From the NCBI GenBank assembly GCA_937132065.1, contig CAKZNT010000054.1, positions 54,949 through 118,948 of the forward strand: a stretch of DNA of 64,000 nt. The letters run 5' to 3'. Made by a program: the position numbers and the translations under genes. Numbering within the stretch: position 1 is the stretch's first letter; every line of letters begins with the position of its first letter. The notes below the pieces were generated by a model. It was not told the DNA's origin and did no database searches. It was given only the letters and a program-made list of their open reading frames with translations. The stretch comes from an uncultured Loktanella sp. (lineage in GTDB: Bacteria; Pseudomonadota; Alphaproteobacteria; Rhodobacterales; Rhodobacteraceae). Positions 38,597-47,567 of this stretch are shown in pieces.

Positions 38597-39373
38597 TCAC
38601 TCAACTCCAAGCACATCTGGCGTTTCCCAGCCCAAATGCTGACCGCCGTCCACGGTGATCATTTGTCCTGTCACAGCGTCCGCATCAAGGAAATATCCCA
38701 AGGCTGCGGTGATATCGGATGCGTTTGCGCCGCGCCGCAACACCGTCGCTGCGCGTTGATTGTCAAAGTGCGCCTGACTTTGCCGATGCCCTTTCAAGGT
38801 CGGCCCCGGCCCTATGCCGTTTACCCGCACATCAGGCGCAAGTGCCTGTGCGGCAGTTTGGGTAAATGCCCACAGGCCCATCTTGGCGATTGTGTAGGTC
38901 ATGAATTCGGGCGTGAGTTTATGCACCCGCTGGTCAAGCATGTTGATCACCAATGCGGAGGCGACTGGCTCCGCGTTATCGTCGATCCGTGCTTTGGGCG
39001 CTTGGGCTGCGAGTGCTTGGGTCAGCACGAATGGCGCGCGCAGGTTCGAGCCGATATGGCGATCCCATCCGTCCCGCGTCGCAGTGGTCAAATTGTCATA
39101 CTCAAAAATTGACGCGTTATTCACAAGGCAGGTAATTGGCCCGCCCAAAGCCTTGGACGCGGCGGGCAAAAGCGCTTGGGTCTCGTCCTCGTCAAGCAGG
39201 TTCGCTTGCAAGGCAACGGCATTGCGCCCCATTGCCCGTAGCCCCTCAACGGTTTCGTCTGCACCACTTTGCGACGAGGCGAAGTGCACCGCGACATCAT
39301 AGCCGCGCGCGCCCAGGTAAAGCGCCATTGCCTGCCCAAGTCGCGCACCCGCGCCTGTCACAAGCGCCCGCAT
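38597..39373 (-). CDS. SDR oxidoreductase, pteridine-reductase-like (FolM-type)
   Basis: 258 aa from MRALVTGAGARLGQAMALYLG (39373); the ATG overlaps the antiporter stop (TAATG). The nucleotide motif TGAGARLG fits the TGxxxRxG variant that marks pteridine reductase/FolM enzymes, which prefer NADPH. NNASIFEYD and the catalytic Tyr-Lys in MTYTIAKMGL follow. It ends TGQMITVDGGQHLGW. A reductase for dihydromonapterin or dihydrofolate is plausible but unproven. Last gene of an S49 peptidase-microprotein-antiporter-SDR operon. Confidence 0.8.
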   Translation of the reverse strand: MRALVTGAGARLGQAMALYLGARGYDVAVHFASSQSGADETVEGLRAMGRNAVALQANLLDEDETQALLPAASKALGGPITCLVNNASIFEYDNLTTATRDGWDRHIGSNLRAPFVLTQALAAQAPKARIDDNAEPVASALVINMLDQRVHKLTPEFMTYTIAKMGLWAFTQTAAQALAPDVRVNGIGPGPTLKGHRQSQAHFDNQRAATVLRRGANASDITAALGYFLDADAVTGQMITVDGGQHLGWETPDVLGVE

Positions 39374-40320
39374 TAGACGAGCACGACAAGGAGATATGTG
39401 ACGTAGAGCACGCTTAGCACGACGCCCCAAATCCGTGTGATGTCCTTTTTGAGGAACACGAACGGGATCAACAAAATTGACGCCAGCGCCATGATCCAGA
39501 GGTCGAACCGCAAAAACTGAGGATCGACAGGGATATTCCCGACCAAGCTGGCGACCCCGATGATGCCAAGCAGGTTGAACATGTTTGAGCCGATAACGTT
39601 GCCGAGAGCCACATCTGCCTGACGGCGCAAGGCCGCCATAACGGTTGTTGCGAGTTCGGGTAGAGATGTGCCGATCGCAACCAATGTCAGGCCGATCACG
39701 GTCTCCGAGATGCCAAAGGTGCGCGCGATATTGGTGGCCCCCTCAACAAGCAGGCTTGCGCCAAGCGGCAGGCCGATCAGGCCAAGTGCGAGGAACAGCG
39801 AAATCTTGGGCCAGCCAAGGCTTGGATCCGCGCCTTCGATATCTTCGTCGTCTTCGTCATCGCAGCAGGCCTTGCGGTGCGCATTTGCTGACCGCGCCGC
39901 ATAGATCAGCATCGCCGCCAAGGCCGACAACAAGATGATCCCGCTGACCCACGTCAGTGGCCCAAAGAAGCACAGCCCGATGAATAGCGCCGTTGCGGCC
40001 AGCATTTGCAAGTAACTGCTGCGCGTATCGCATTCGCTTGTGTGCATCGTCGCAAGCAGTGCGGGAATGCCGAGAACCAGCAGGACGTTAGCCGTATTTG
40101 ATCCGACAACATTGCCAAGCGCCAACCCGGGAACTCCGTCCCAAATCGCTTGGATCGAGATCAGGAGTTCGGGCGCGGATGTGCCGAATGCAACGATCGT
40201 CAGCGAGACAATCAGTGCAGGCACGCCCAGCCGCAAGGACAGGTTGACCGCCCCCTTCACAAGGCTGTCGCCCGCCAGAAGTAAGATCACCAGACCCACA
40301 ATCGTATAGAGCCAATCCAT
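39373..40320 (-). CDS. Calcium/sodium antiporter (YrbG/CaCA family)
   Basis: 315 aa starting MDWLYTIVGLVILLLAGDSLVKGAV, ten or eleven membrane helices in two inverted repeats. The alpha repeats are clear: VAFGTSAPELLISIQA with GNVVGSNTANVLLVLG, and VAIGTSLPELATTVMAA with GNVIGSNMFNLLGIIG. The cytoplasmic loop between them is acidic with a Cys pair (CCDDEDDEDIEGAD), possibly an ion-sensing segment. The start codon overlaps the stop of the 55-aa gene (TGATG). Confidence 0.93.
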   Translation of the reverse strand: MDWLYTIVGLVILLLAGDSLVKGAVNLSLRLGVPALIVSLTIVAFGTSAPELLISIQAIWDGVPGLALGNVVGSNTANVLLVLGIPALLATMHTSECDTRSSYLQMLAATALFIGLCFFGPLTWVSGIILLSALAAMLIYAARSANAHRKACCDDEDDEDIEGADPSLGWPKISLFLALGLIGLPLGASLLVEGATNIARTFGISETVIGLTLVAIGTSLPELATTVMAALRRQADVALGNVIGSNMFNLLGIIGVASLVGNIPVDPQFLRFDLWIMALASILLIPFVFLKKDITRIWGVVLSVLYVTYLLVVLV

Positions 40321-40487
40321 CAACGCTTCCCTTTTGAGCAGGCACACGGGCCTTTTCCAATGCGGTATCGCCCGCATGATTTACACTTGGCCGCTTCCAG
40401 CCGTGCCTGACCTGGAAACTTCCATTTGCCAAACATTGCCAGCACCATCATTCCGACAAGAAAAAGGGTGATGACTTTAAACAACAT
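40320..40487 (-). CDS. 55-aa membrane-anchored CxxC microprotein (not in the ORF track)
   Basis: Found by translating the gap between the peptidase and antiporter genes. The product has one hydrophobic helix (MLFKVITLFLVGMMVLAMFG), a basic stretch KWKFPGQARL and a Cys motif CKSCGRYRIGKGPCAC that looks like a small zinc ribbon. It starts 3 bp after the S49 peptidase stop, and its TGA overlaps the antiporter ATG, so it fits the operon exactly with translational coupling. I believe similar short proteins occur in other Rhodobacteraceae, from memory only. Function unknown. Confidence 0.8.
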   Translation of the reverse strand: MLFKVITLFLVGMMVLAMFGKWKFPGQARLEAAKCKSCGRYRIGKGPCACSKGKR

Positions 40488-40490
40488 CGC

Positions 40491-41285
40491 TTACAGCCCA
40501 AACCGTGCGAATGCAGCGCGGTCTTCCACTGTGCCGATAGCATCGCCGAGAATGCTTGCGCCAAAACGCGACAACAGCCCGCGTTTTTGACCGTAGCGGC
40601 GAAACTTGATCTTGTCGCCAAAGCGCGCCTTCATCACGGGTGTGAGGTGGCCGATCCCGTCAGCAAGCCCTTGCGCGACACCTTTTTCGCCAATGAAAAC
40701 CTCACCTGTGAACAGGTCAGGGTTATCGGCGAGCTTTGCGCCGCGCCGTGTTTTGACATAGGCGATAAATGTGGTGTGCAGATCATCTAACCACCCCTTG
40801 AGCCGCTTCACATCGGCGGGGGTCTCGGCCTTGAATGGATCAAGCATCGACTTCGATTTACCTGCCGTATGCACGCGGCGTTCAACCCCGTATTGGCCAA
40901 TCAGGTCTTGAGCGCCAAAGCCCGCACTGATTACACCGATTGAGCCCGTCAGCGAACATTCATCGACGAAAATTTCATCAGCCGCACAGGCCAGCCAATA
41001 CCCCCCAGAGGCCGCGACATCTTCGACAAAGGCGAAAACAGGAATTTTCTTTTCGTCGGCCAAGCGGCGGATACGCGCAGCGATCAGGGAGGATTGCACA
41101 GGGCTACCACCCGGACAGTTGATCTCTAGCGCGACTGCCGCCGGTTTACCTTTGGCAAAGGCTTTCTCGATGACGGGGGCGAGGCTTGGGTTATCCAATC
41201 CGCGCCCGCCATTGCTAATCTGCCCCTGCAACCGAATAACGGCAACAAAGGGGTCGGATTTCATAAAGGGGATATATTTTTTCAT
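40491..41285 (-). CDS. S49-family serine peptidase (SppA/SohB-like)
   Basis: 264 aa without an obvious signal peptide (MKKYIPFMKSDPFVAVIRLQG). ClpP-like fold signatures: INCPGGSPVQSS, catalytic Ser in VEDVAASGGYWLACAAD, SLTGSIGVISAG, and the probable general-base Lys in AGKSKSMLDPF. S49 peptidases degrade signal peptides and membrane-protein fragments. It is the first gene of a four-gene operon ending in the SDR gene. Confidence 0.9.
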   Translation of the reverse strand: MKKYIPFMKSDPFVAVIRLQGQISNGGRGLDNPSLAPVIEKAFAKGKPAAVALEINCPGGSPVQSSLIAARIRRLADEKKIPVFAFVEDVAASGGYWLACAADEIFVDECSLTGSIGVISAGFGAQDLIGQYGVERRVHTAGKSKSMLDPFKAETPADVKRLKGWLDDLHTTFIAYVKTRRGAKLADNPDLFTGEVFIGEKGVAQGLADGIGHLTPVMKARFGDKIKFRRYGQKRGLLSRFGASILGDAIGTVEDRAAFARFGL

Positions 41286-41324
41286 ATTCTACCATCTATG
41301 TCCGCGTTAGGCGTGCCGCAAGGG

Positions 41325-42086
41325 CTACTGCCTGATCCGCCAGCCGGTGCGGAAAATCCACCAAATCGCAGCCATGCATGCGCCCGTGAACAGGGCAATG
41401 GCGAGCAAAGAGATGCCGACGGGCACGTCTGCCGTATCCAGAAACGCCCAGCGGAACCCAGAGATCAGATAGACGACAGGGTTGAACATTGTGATGGTCT
41501 GCCAGACGGGCGGCAGCATCGTGATCGAATAAAAGCTGCCCCCCAGAAACACCAGCGGAGTGATGATCAGTAGCGGGATCAGTTGCAATTGTTCAAAGTT
41601 GCCTGCCCAGATGCCGATAATGAACCCGAGGAGCGAGAAACTAATGCAGGTCAATATAAGGAAGGCCAGCATCCAGAACGGGTGCGCGATGCTGATATCC
41701 ACGAAAAAGAACGAGGTAAACAGGATCACGGCCCCGATAAATAGCGCCTTGGTCGCGGCGGCCCCTACATAGCCCAGAGTAATCTCGAGAAAGTTAACCG
41801 GCGCGGACAAAAGCTCGTAGATCGTCCCGATGAATTTGGGGAAGTAGATGCCAAAGGAGGCGTTTGACGTGGCCTGCGTCATCACCGAAAGCATGATTAA
41901 ACCCGGCACGATAAACGCACCATAGCTCACCCCTTCGACCGACTGGATACGGCTTCCGATGGCTGTGCCAAACACAACAAAGTAAAGCGAGGTCGACAGG
42001 ACGGGCGAGACCAGCGACTGTGTGATTGTGCGGAAAAAGCGGGCCATCTCGAAGCGGTAGATGGATGCGACTGCGGTCAGGTTCAT
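41325..42086 (-). CDS. ABC-2 type transporter permease
   Basis: 253 aa, six hydrophobic segments: [40 protein letters not shown] at the N-terminus and YEIFY-like amphipathic stretch with [20 protein letters not shown] in the middle, then [17 protein letters not shown] and [12 protein letters not shown]. This is the ABC-2 exporter permease pattern. The adjacent ATPase overlaps it by 4 bp. The substrate is unknown. Confidence 0.9.
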   Translation of the reverse strand: MNLTAVASIYRFEMARFFRTITQSLVSPVLSTSLYFVVFGTAIGSRIQSVEGVSYGAFIVPGLIMLSVMTQATSNASFGIYFPKFIGTIYELLSAPVNFLEITLGYVGAAATKALFIGAVILFTSFFFVDISIAHPFWMLAFLILTCISFSLLGFIIGIWAGNFEQLQLIPLLIITPLVFLGGSFYSITMLPPVWQTITMFNPVVYLISGFRWAFLDTADVPVGISLLAIALFTGACMAAIWWIFRTGWRIRQ

Positions 42087-43009
42087 GCTGTTTCCTTCAC
42101 TAGACCCACAAAGATATCTTCGAGGCTACTTTGCTGGGTCTTCATATCGGCCATATTCAGGCCTGCTTTTTGCAGGTCACTTAGCAGGGTCACAATGCCA
42201 GTGCGCTCGCCAGTGGTTTCGTAGGTATAAATCACGCTCCGACCATCATCCGCGAGATCAAGGTCATACGATTTGAGCACATCGGGGATAGCCGCGACGG
42301 GTTCTTGCAGTTCGACAACCAATTGCTTTTTGCCCATCTGGGCCAGCAACTCGTCTTTGTCTTGCACAAGCAGGATCTCGCCCTTGGAAATCACGCCGAT
42401 ACGGTCGGCAATTGCCTCGGCCTCTTCGATGTAATGGGTCGTCAGGATAATCGTGACACCCGCCGCCTTTAGCTCGGCGACAACCGCCCACATATCTTTG
42501 CGCAGTTCGACATCAACCCCCGCGGTTGGTTCGTCAAGAAACAGAACGCGCGGTTCGTGTGACAATGCCTTTGCGATCAGGACCCGCCGTTTCATGCCAC
42601 CCGAAAGCGTCATGATCTTGCTATCCTTTTTGTCGAACAACGAAAGCTGCTTGAGGATTTTATCGAGGTAGGCGTCATTGCGCGGCTTGCCAAAGAGGCC
42701 CCGCGAAAATCGCACCGAGTTGATCACGGTCTCAAAGGGTTCGAGATTGATCTCTTGGGGAACCAGCCCAATCAGCCCGCGCGCCGCACGGTAGCCGCTA
42801 CCGATATCATGCCCGCCCACGGTCACAGTACCAGATGTCGGCACAGTAATGCCGCAGATCGTCGAGATGAGTGTCGTCTTGCCCGCCCCGTTCGGCCCAA
42901 GGAGCGCAAGAATCTCGCCTTCCTTGATATCGAGGTTCACCGATTTGAGCGCTTCGAACCCCGTGTCGTATGCCTTGCGCAAATTGCGCACTGAAACGAT
43001 AGCCGTCAT
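42083..43009 (-). CDS. ABC transporter ATP-binding protein
   Basis: 308 aa. Walker [14 protein letters not shown], signature [16 protein letters not shown], Walker [13 protein letters not shown] and switch His TTHYIEEA are intact. A C-terminal extension of about 80 residues follows the nucleotide-binding domain, as in exporters of the CcmA/DrrA type. It pairs with the downstream ABC-2 permease to form an exporter for an unidentified compound. Confidence 0.93.
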   Translation of the reverse strand: MTAIVSVRNLRKAYDTGFEALKSVNLDIKEGEILALLGPNGAGKTTLISTICGITVPTSGTVTVGGHDIGSGYRAARGLIGLVPQEINLEPFETVINSVRFSRGLFGKPRNDAYLDKILKQLSLFDKKDSKIMTLSGGMKRRVLIAKALSHEPRVLFLDEPTAGVDVELRKDMWAVVAELKAAGVTIILTTHYIEEAEAIADRIGVISKGEILLVQDKDELLAQMGKKQLVVELQEPVAAIPDVLKSYDLDLADDGRSVIYTYETTGERTGIVTLLSDLQKAGLNMADMKTQQSSLEDIFVGLVKETA

Positions 43010-43072
43010 GGTAATTCCTTTTTCGAGTTCTGGCGAACCTAATGCGCTAGGCGCCGAAGTAAAAGGGGCACG

Positions 43073-44044
43073 TCAGCCCATCCGCACAGCCATGTCCAGC
43101 ATACGACAGGAAAATCCCCATTCGTTGTCATACCACCCGAAGACCCGCAGCAAGCCTTGCGCGGTCACGCGGGTTTCGGGAAGCGACACGACAAGGCTTT
43201 CGGGGCGCGCGCGTAAATCCGACGAGACAAGCGGCTTATTCGTGCAGCCGATGATCGGGCTTGGCTTGGCGAGCAACGCAACCACATCCTCACGCGACAC
43301 GGTTTCTTGCAGTGTCACTGTTAAATCGACGGCGGACACAGACGCCACGGGCACGCGCACCGCCGCCCCTTCGATCCGCCCCGCAATGTCGGGCAAAACG
43401 TGATCCAGCAGGCGCATCGCGCTCGTTGTTGTTGGAACCATCGACATGGCAGCGGCGCGGCTGCGCATCATGTCACCGCGTGGTGCGTCAATTGTTGGCT
43501 GACTGCCCGTGTAGCAATGGATCGTTGTCATCCATCCCGTCCGCACGCCCCAAGTGTCATCAAGCAGGCGCACCAGCGGCGCAAGTGCGTTGGTTGTGCA
43601 GGACGCGTTTGAAATGATTTGTTGATCGCTAAGACGGGACCCATTCGCCCCGATCACAATAGTTGCATCCGCAGCATCGGACGGGCCAGAGATCAGCACC
43701 CGACGCGCACCCGCTTGCAGGGGACGTTCTGCAATCGCGCGATCATCCGCCTTGCCTGTGCACTCCATGACAATATCAACGCCAGTCAAATCCAAGGTGC
43801 TGGCATCGCGGGTTTGATGGAACGGGATTGCATGACCGTTCACATGTAGCGCGCCATCCTTCAGCACAACGTCCCCCGCAAAGGGACCAAACACGCTATC
43901 GTATTCAAACAGATGCGCGCAGAGGTCGGCATCTGCAATATCGTTAATCCCGACGATCTCGATCTGGGGCCATCCACCTTGCGCCCAAGCCCGCAGAACG
44001 GTACGCCCGATGCGACCAAATCCATTGATGAAAACACGTGTCAT
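43073..44044 (-). CDS. Type I glyceraldehyde-3-phosphate dehydrogenase
   Basis: 323 aa. NAD-binding INGFGRIGRTVLRAW, catalytic SNASCTTNALAPL, the Pi-site region in TTIHCYTGSQPTIDAPRGDMMRSRAAA and C-terminal WYDNEWGFSCRMLDM. Phosphorylating GAPDH and erythrose-4-phosphate dehydrogenase share these motifs, so the precise substrate is not certain. It lies downstream of the IclR-ATPase pair with 116 bp between; the glyceraldehyde 3-phosphate produced by the galactose cluster would be a natural substrate. Confidence 0.9.
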   Translation of the reverse strand: MTRVFINGFGRIGRTVLRAWAQGGWPQIEIVGINDIADADLCAHLFEYDSVFGPFAGDVVLKDGALHVNGHAIPFHQTRDASTLDLTGVDIVMECTGKADDRAIAERPLQAGARRVLISGPSDAADATIVIGANGSRLSDQQIISNASCTTNALAPLVRLLDDTWGVRTGWMTTIHCYTGSQPTIDAPRGDMMRSRAAAMSMVPTTTSAMRLLDHVLPDIAGRIEGAAVRVPVASVSAVDLTVTLQETVSREDVVALLAKPSPIIGCTNKPLVSSDLRARPESLVVSLPETRVTAQGLLRVFGWYDNEWGFSCRMLDMAVRMG

Positions 44045-44160
44045 AGGTCACAAACGTCCTCGAATATCCTGATTGCCCGCGCGGTGACCGCACGGATGTC
44101 AGAATGGTGCATCACTCCGAAAGGAATGACCACCCGCAAGCCGTTGTTTTCGTGAAGTGG

Positions 44161-45219
44161 TTAGCGGAGCCGTTGACCTGTTTCGCAATCAAAGAGCATT
44201 GCCCGATCACTCTCGAACGAGATGCCGACCCGCGCCCCCTCGATGGACCGCGTATCGCCACGCTCTTCGACAATCAGCTTATCGCCATAGGCCGCCTTGA
44301 GGTGAACATATGACACACCGCCGAGCGCCTCGGTCAGTTCGACGACATGAGTATCACCATCGGGATCAATCTCGATATGTTCGGGGCGGACCCCAACATG
44401 CACAGGCGTGCCAGTCGCGGGGAGCTGCACCGCAAGCTTGACCGCATTGCGCGACCCTGCGAGCGCAACCGCGCCATCGGTCACCGTGCCATCAAGAAAG
44501 TTCATTGCAGGCGAGCCGATGAAGCCGGCCACAAATTTGTTATCGGGATCACGGTAAAGCTCGAGCGGCGCGCCCACTTGCTCGATAACACCTGCGCGCA
44601 ACACGACGATTTTGTCAGCAAGCGTCATGGCTTCAACCTGATCATGGGTCACATAGATCATCGTTGCGCCGATTTCTTTGTGCAGCCGCGCGATTTCGAC
44701 GCGCATTTCGACACGCAGTTCCGCGTCCAGATTTGACAGGGGTTCATCAAACAGGAACACCTCGGGGCCCCGCACAATCGCGCGGCCAATCGAAACACGC
44801 TGACGCTGCCCCCCGGACAAAGCGGCAGGTTTGCGATCGAGGTAATCTTCGAGCTTGAGGATGCGGGTGGCCTCGGCGACCTTTTCGGCAATCACTGCCT
44901 TTGGGTGGCCGTTCATCTTGAGGCCGAAGCCCATGTTGTCGCGCACTGTCATATGCGGATAAAGCGCGTAGGTCTGGAACACCATCGCAACGCCCCGCTC
45001 GGCGGGGTCCATCGTTGTGACATCGCGCGAGCCGATGCTCATTGCGCCTTCGGTCGTTTCTTCCAAGCCTGCCACCATCCGCAGCAATGTGGATTTGCCG
45101 CAACCGGACGGCCCGACAAACACGCAAAATTCTCCGTCGTTGATTTCAAGGTCGATTCCGTGAATCACCTGAACTTTGCCATATCGTTTAACGACATCTT
45201 TCATAACTACGCCAGACAT
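44161..45219 (-). CDS. Sugar ABC transporter ATP-binding protein (UgpC/MalK type)
   Basis: 352 aa from MSGVVMKDVVKRYGKVQVIHG (45219). NBD motifs: VGPSGCGKSTLLRM, LSGGQRQRVSIGRAI, VFLFDEPLSNLDAELR, TMIYVTHDQVEAM. The C-terminal TOBE/OB regulatory domain is present (HVGVRPEHIEIDPDGDTHVV). It is the CUT1-type ATPase for the binding protein and permeases at 46204-49357, although transcribed with the IclR gene (17 bp downstream of it) from the other strand. Confidence 0.93.
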   Translation of the reverse strand: MSGVVMKDVVKRYGKVQVIHGIDLEINDGEFCVFVGPSGCGKSTLLRMVAGLEETTEGAMSIGSRDVTTMDPAERGVAMVFQTYALYPHMTVRDNMGFGLKMNGHPKAVIAEKVAEATRILKLEDYLDRKPAALSGGQRQRVSIGRAIVRGPEVFLFDEPLSNLDAELRVEMRVEIARLHKEIGATMIYVTHDQVEAMTLADKIVVLRAGVIEQVGAPLELYRDPDNKFVAGFIGSPAMNFLDGTVTDGAVALAGSRNAVKLAVQLPATGTPVHVGVRPEHIEIDPDGDTHVVELTEALGGVSYVHLKAAYGDKLIVEERGDTRSIEGARVGISFESDRAMLFDCETGQRLR

Positions 45220-45236
45220 GGGGTCGTTCCTTTTCG

Positions 45237-46019
45237 CTAGGGAAGGGATGGAGGAAGCCAAGACTGCGCTTCGGCTCCGATTTGGTTCACACAGTCCAAC
45301 AACGCAGGACGAAAAGCCTCGAGTTCTTCCAACGCATACCGGTTTGTCGCTGTTGCAATCGATACCGCCCCGACGACGCGATTTGACGGCGTCAGGATTG
45401 GAGCGGCTATGCTAATGATCCCGACCTCATGCTCTTCGCGATCATAAGCGATCCCGTCGACCTGCACCGCCTTTAGGTCGGCGAGCAGGGCTTGAGCAGT
45501 GGTGTGGGTATTTGGGGTGTATTGTAGAAATGCCTGTTGCTGGATCGCATGATCACGTTCGTCTTCGGGTAGAAAGGCGAGAATCGCTTTGCCGATTCCC
45601 GTGCAATATGCGGGTGCAACCTGACCCGGTTGTGCCAATGTAGCGAACCGCGTGCTGGCCTGACGCTTATCGATAAAGACAACCTGCCCGTTGTCGATCT
45701 GCGCTAAATGCACGGCCTCACGCAGGCTGGAGGCCAGCTTTTCTATATGCGGACGGGCAACCGGAGCGAGCGAGGCTTGCGACCATGCGCTATGAGCCAA
45801 ACGGACAAGTCGTATGCCCGGCGCATAGGTTTGCTGCTCGGGATCGTAACAAAGCATGCCCTGATTCGTCAGTGTTTGCAGGAACCTATAGAGCGTCGGC
45901 TTTGGAAACGACGATGTTTCAAGCAATTCACGCAACCGCACAGGCCGCCCCATGCTGGCAACCTGATCCAGCACACTCAGTGCTTTTCCTACTGTTCCGT
46001 CGGTGGCCACAACGCCCAT
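45237..46019 (-). CDS. IclR-family transcriptional regulator of the galactoside cluster
   Basis: 260 aa from MGVVATDGTVGKALSVLDQVA (46019). An N-terminal winged helix (LRELLETSSFPKPTLYRFLQTLTNQGML) and the C-terminal IclR effector domain (PAYCTGIGKAILAFLPEDE, DREEHEVGIISIAAPIL) are present. Its position, divergent from the sugar transporter-galactose catabolic operon, strongly suggests it controls that operon in response to galactose or a pathway intermediate. An inverted repeat that could be its operator lies in the shared intergenic region. Confidence 0.92.
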   Translation of the reverse strand: MGVVATDGTVGKALSVLDQVASMGRPVRLRELLETSSFPKPTLYRFLQTLTNQGMLCYDPEQQTYAPGIRLVRLAHSAWSQASLAPVARPHIEKLASSLREAVHLAQIDNGQVVFIDKRQASTRFATLAQPGQVAPAYCTGIGKAILAFLPEDERDHAIQQQAFLQYTPNTHTTAQALLADLKAVQVDGIAYDREEHEVGIISIAAPILTPSNRVVGAVSIATATNRYALEELEAFRPALLDCVNQIGAEAQSWLPPSLP

Positions 46020-46104
46020 AACTTCCCTCCCGACGACAACCAAAAGCCATCGCCACATTACGTTAAATTCCTCGCACTCACAGACATCTTGCGAAGGCTA
46101 ACTG

Positions 46105-46152
46105 TTGACAACGCTAACTTGTCTGCGGTTTAGTATCAATATGCAATACTAA
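46105..46152 (+). promoter_or_regulatory. Candidate promoter and IclR operator for the galactoside operon
   Basis: A consensus -35 hexamer TTGACA (46105-46110) is followed by the inverted repeat TTAGTAT-CAATATGCA-ATACTAA (46130-46152). A poor -10 (TAGTAT) falls in the left arm, so a repressor there would occlude RNA polymerase. A shorter repeat GACAA...TTGTC (46107-46123) overlaps the -35. The binding protein's ATG is about 50 bp downstream with GGGAGG in front of it. Confidence 0.5.
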
Positions 46153-46203
46153 GTTTCAAATAATGAGACAGAATTGTTCGACGGAAGCACTAGGGAGGAA
46201 ACC

Positions 46204-47463
46204 ATGCATTCCATTTTGAAGACCTCGTTCGCGGCACTCGCCGTGGCAGGTATGACCGCTACAACCGCATTCGCTGACGCTCACCAAATGTCTGGCGACT
46301 TGAAAATCACATCCGATATGTCCAACCCTGCCCCGCGTGCGGTGATGGAAGGTCTGGTTGCAGGTTTCCAAGAAATGCACCCTGACATGAACATCGAGTT
46401 GACGATTGTTGACCGCGAGGCGTGGAAAACACAGATTCGCAACGCTCTTGGCGCGAACCCGCCAGACGTTGTGAACTGGTATGCCGCCAACCGTATGGGT
46501 CCATACGTTGAAGCGGGCCTGTTTGAAGACATCTCCGACATGTATGAAAACGGCGACCTGCCAGGACTGGACGCTGTCAAAGGCGCGCTGACTCTCGACG
46601 GCAAGCAGTATGGCGTTCCATACACTTACTATCAGTGGGGCATGTATTACCGCGAAGACATCTTCAAAGAGCTTGGCCTTGTCGAGCCTGTGACATTTGA
46701 AGAAGAGCTGGCCAACTGCGAAAAGATCGTTGCATCTGGCCGCGCTTGCTATGCAATCGGGACAAAGTTCCTTTGGACTGCTGGCGGCTGGTTCGATTAC
46801 ATGAACATGCGCACGAACGGCTTTGACTTCCACATGCAGCTTGCCCGTGGCGAAGTTGAGTGGACTGACCCGCGCGTTCGCGAGGCATTCGCAAACTGGC
46901 GCAAGATTATCGACATGGGCGGCTACGTTGCCGACCACCAGTCATATTCATGGCAAGAAGCGCTTAACTTCATGATCGATGGCGAAGCGACAGCTTACCT
47001 GATCGGTAACTTCGCGGTTGCTGCGATGCGTGAAGCTGGCCTGACAGACGAGCAGATCGATTTCTACCAGTTCCCGCTGATTGGCGATTACCCACAGGGT
47101 GAAGATGCGCCAACAGATACATTCCACATCCCATCGGGTGCGGAAAACAAGGAAAACGCACGCGCGTTCCTTCAGTATCTGACATCTGCTGATGTTCAGA
47201 CAGAGATCAACTCTGGCGACGCTCTTGGTCAACTTCCAATCAACGCCGCGTCAGGCGTGGATGCTGACGAGTTCCTAGAGCAAGGTTTCGAGATGCTGTC
47301 AAACAACGCCAAAGGCGGCGTGGCGCAGTTCTTTGACCGTGACTTCACTGCTGAAATGGCAAGTGTCGGCATGGAAGGCCTGCAAGAGTTCATGGTGTTC
47401 CCGGACAATCTGGACGACATCCTCGAGCGCCTCGAAGAAGCCCGCGTTCGCATCTACAAGTAA
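46204..47463 (+). CDS. Sugar ABC transporter substrate-binding protein
   Basis: 419 aa with a Sec signal peptide (MHSILKTSFAALAVAGMTATTAFAD) and a strong GGGAGG ribosome-binding site 8 bp upstream. Family-1 extracellular solute-binding features: AVMEGLVAGFQEMHPDMNIEL, GVPYTYYQWGMYYREDIFKELGL, LQYLTSADVQTEINSGDALGQLPIN. A predicted periplasmic receptor for oligosaccharides, here probably galactosides, judged from the enzymes in the operon. A stable hairpin follows the stop, before the permease genes. Confidence 0.93.
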   Translation: MHSILKTSFAALAVAGMTATTAFADAHQMSGDLKITSDMSNPAPRAVMEGLVAGFQEMHPDMNIELTIVDREAWKTQIRNALGANPPDVVNWYAANRMGPYVEAGLFEDISDMYENGDLPGLDAVKGALTLDGKQYGVPYTYYQWGMYYREDIFKELGLVEPVTFEEELANCEKIVASGRACYAIGTKFLWTAGGWFDYMNMRTNGFDFHMQLARGEVEWTDPRVREAFANWRKIIDMGGYVADHQSYSWQEALNFMIDGEATAYLIGNFAVAAMREAGLTDEQIDFYQFPLIGDYPQGEDAPTDTFHIPSGAENKENARAFLQYLTSADVQTEINSGDALGQLPINAASGVDADEFLEQGFEMLSNNAKGGVAQFFDRDFTAEMASVGMEGLQEFMVFPDNLDDILERLEEARVRIYK

Positions 47464-47470
47464 GCACATC

Positions 47471-47498
47471 TTGCGCGTCCCTCGCTGGGGGCGCGCAA
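47471..47498 (+). other. Intercistronic hairpin after the binding-protein gene
   Basis: TTGCGCGTCCC and GGGGCGCGCAA form an 11-bp stem with one G-U pair, starting 7 bp after the stop, and no T tract follows. Such hairpins between binding-protein and permease genes stabilise upstream mRNA or cause partial termination, giving excess binding protein. Role here inferred. Confidence 0.7.
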
Positions 47499-47567
47499 CC
47501 AACAACGCAAACTATCCGCAAGCCAGTGCGCTGGTTTTCGAATGGGTTGATCCTCGGAGGCTTTCCA

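Noticed and set aside
46156-46938. 260-aa minus ORF opposite the sugar-binding protein
   Set aside because: Shadow of a well-supported binding-protein gene with signal peptide and ribosome-binding site.
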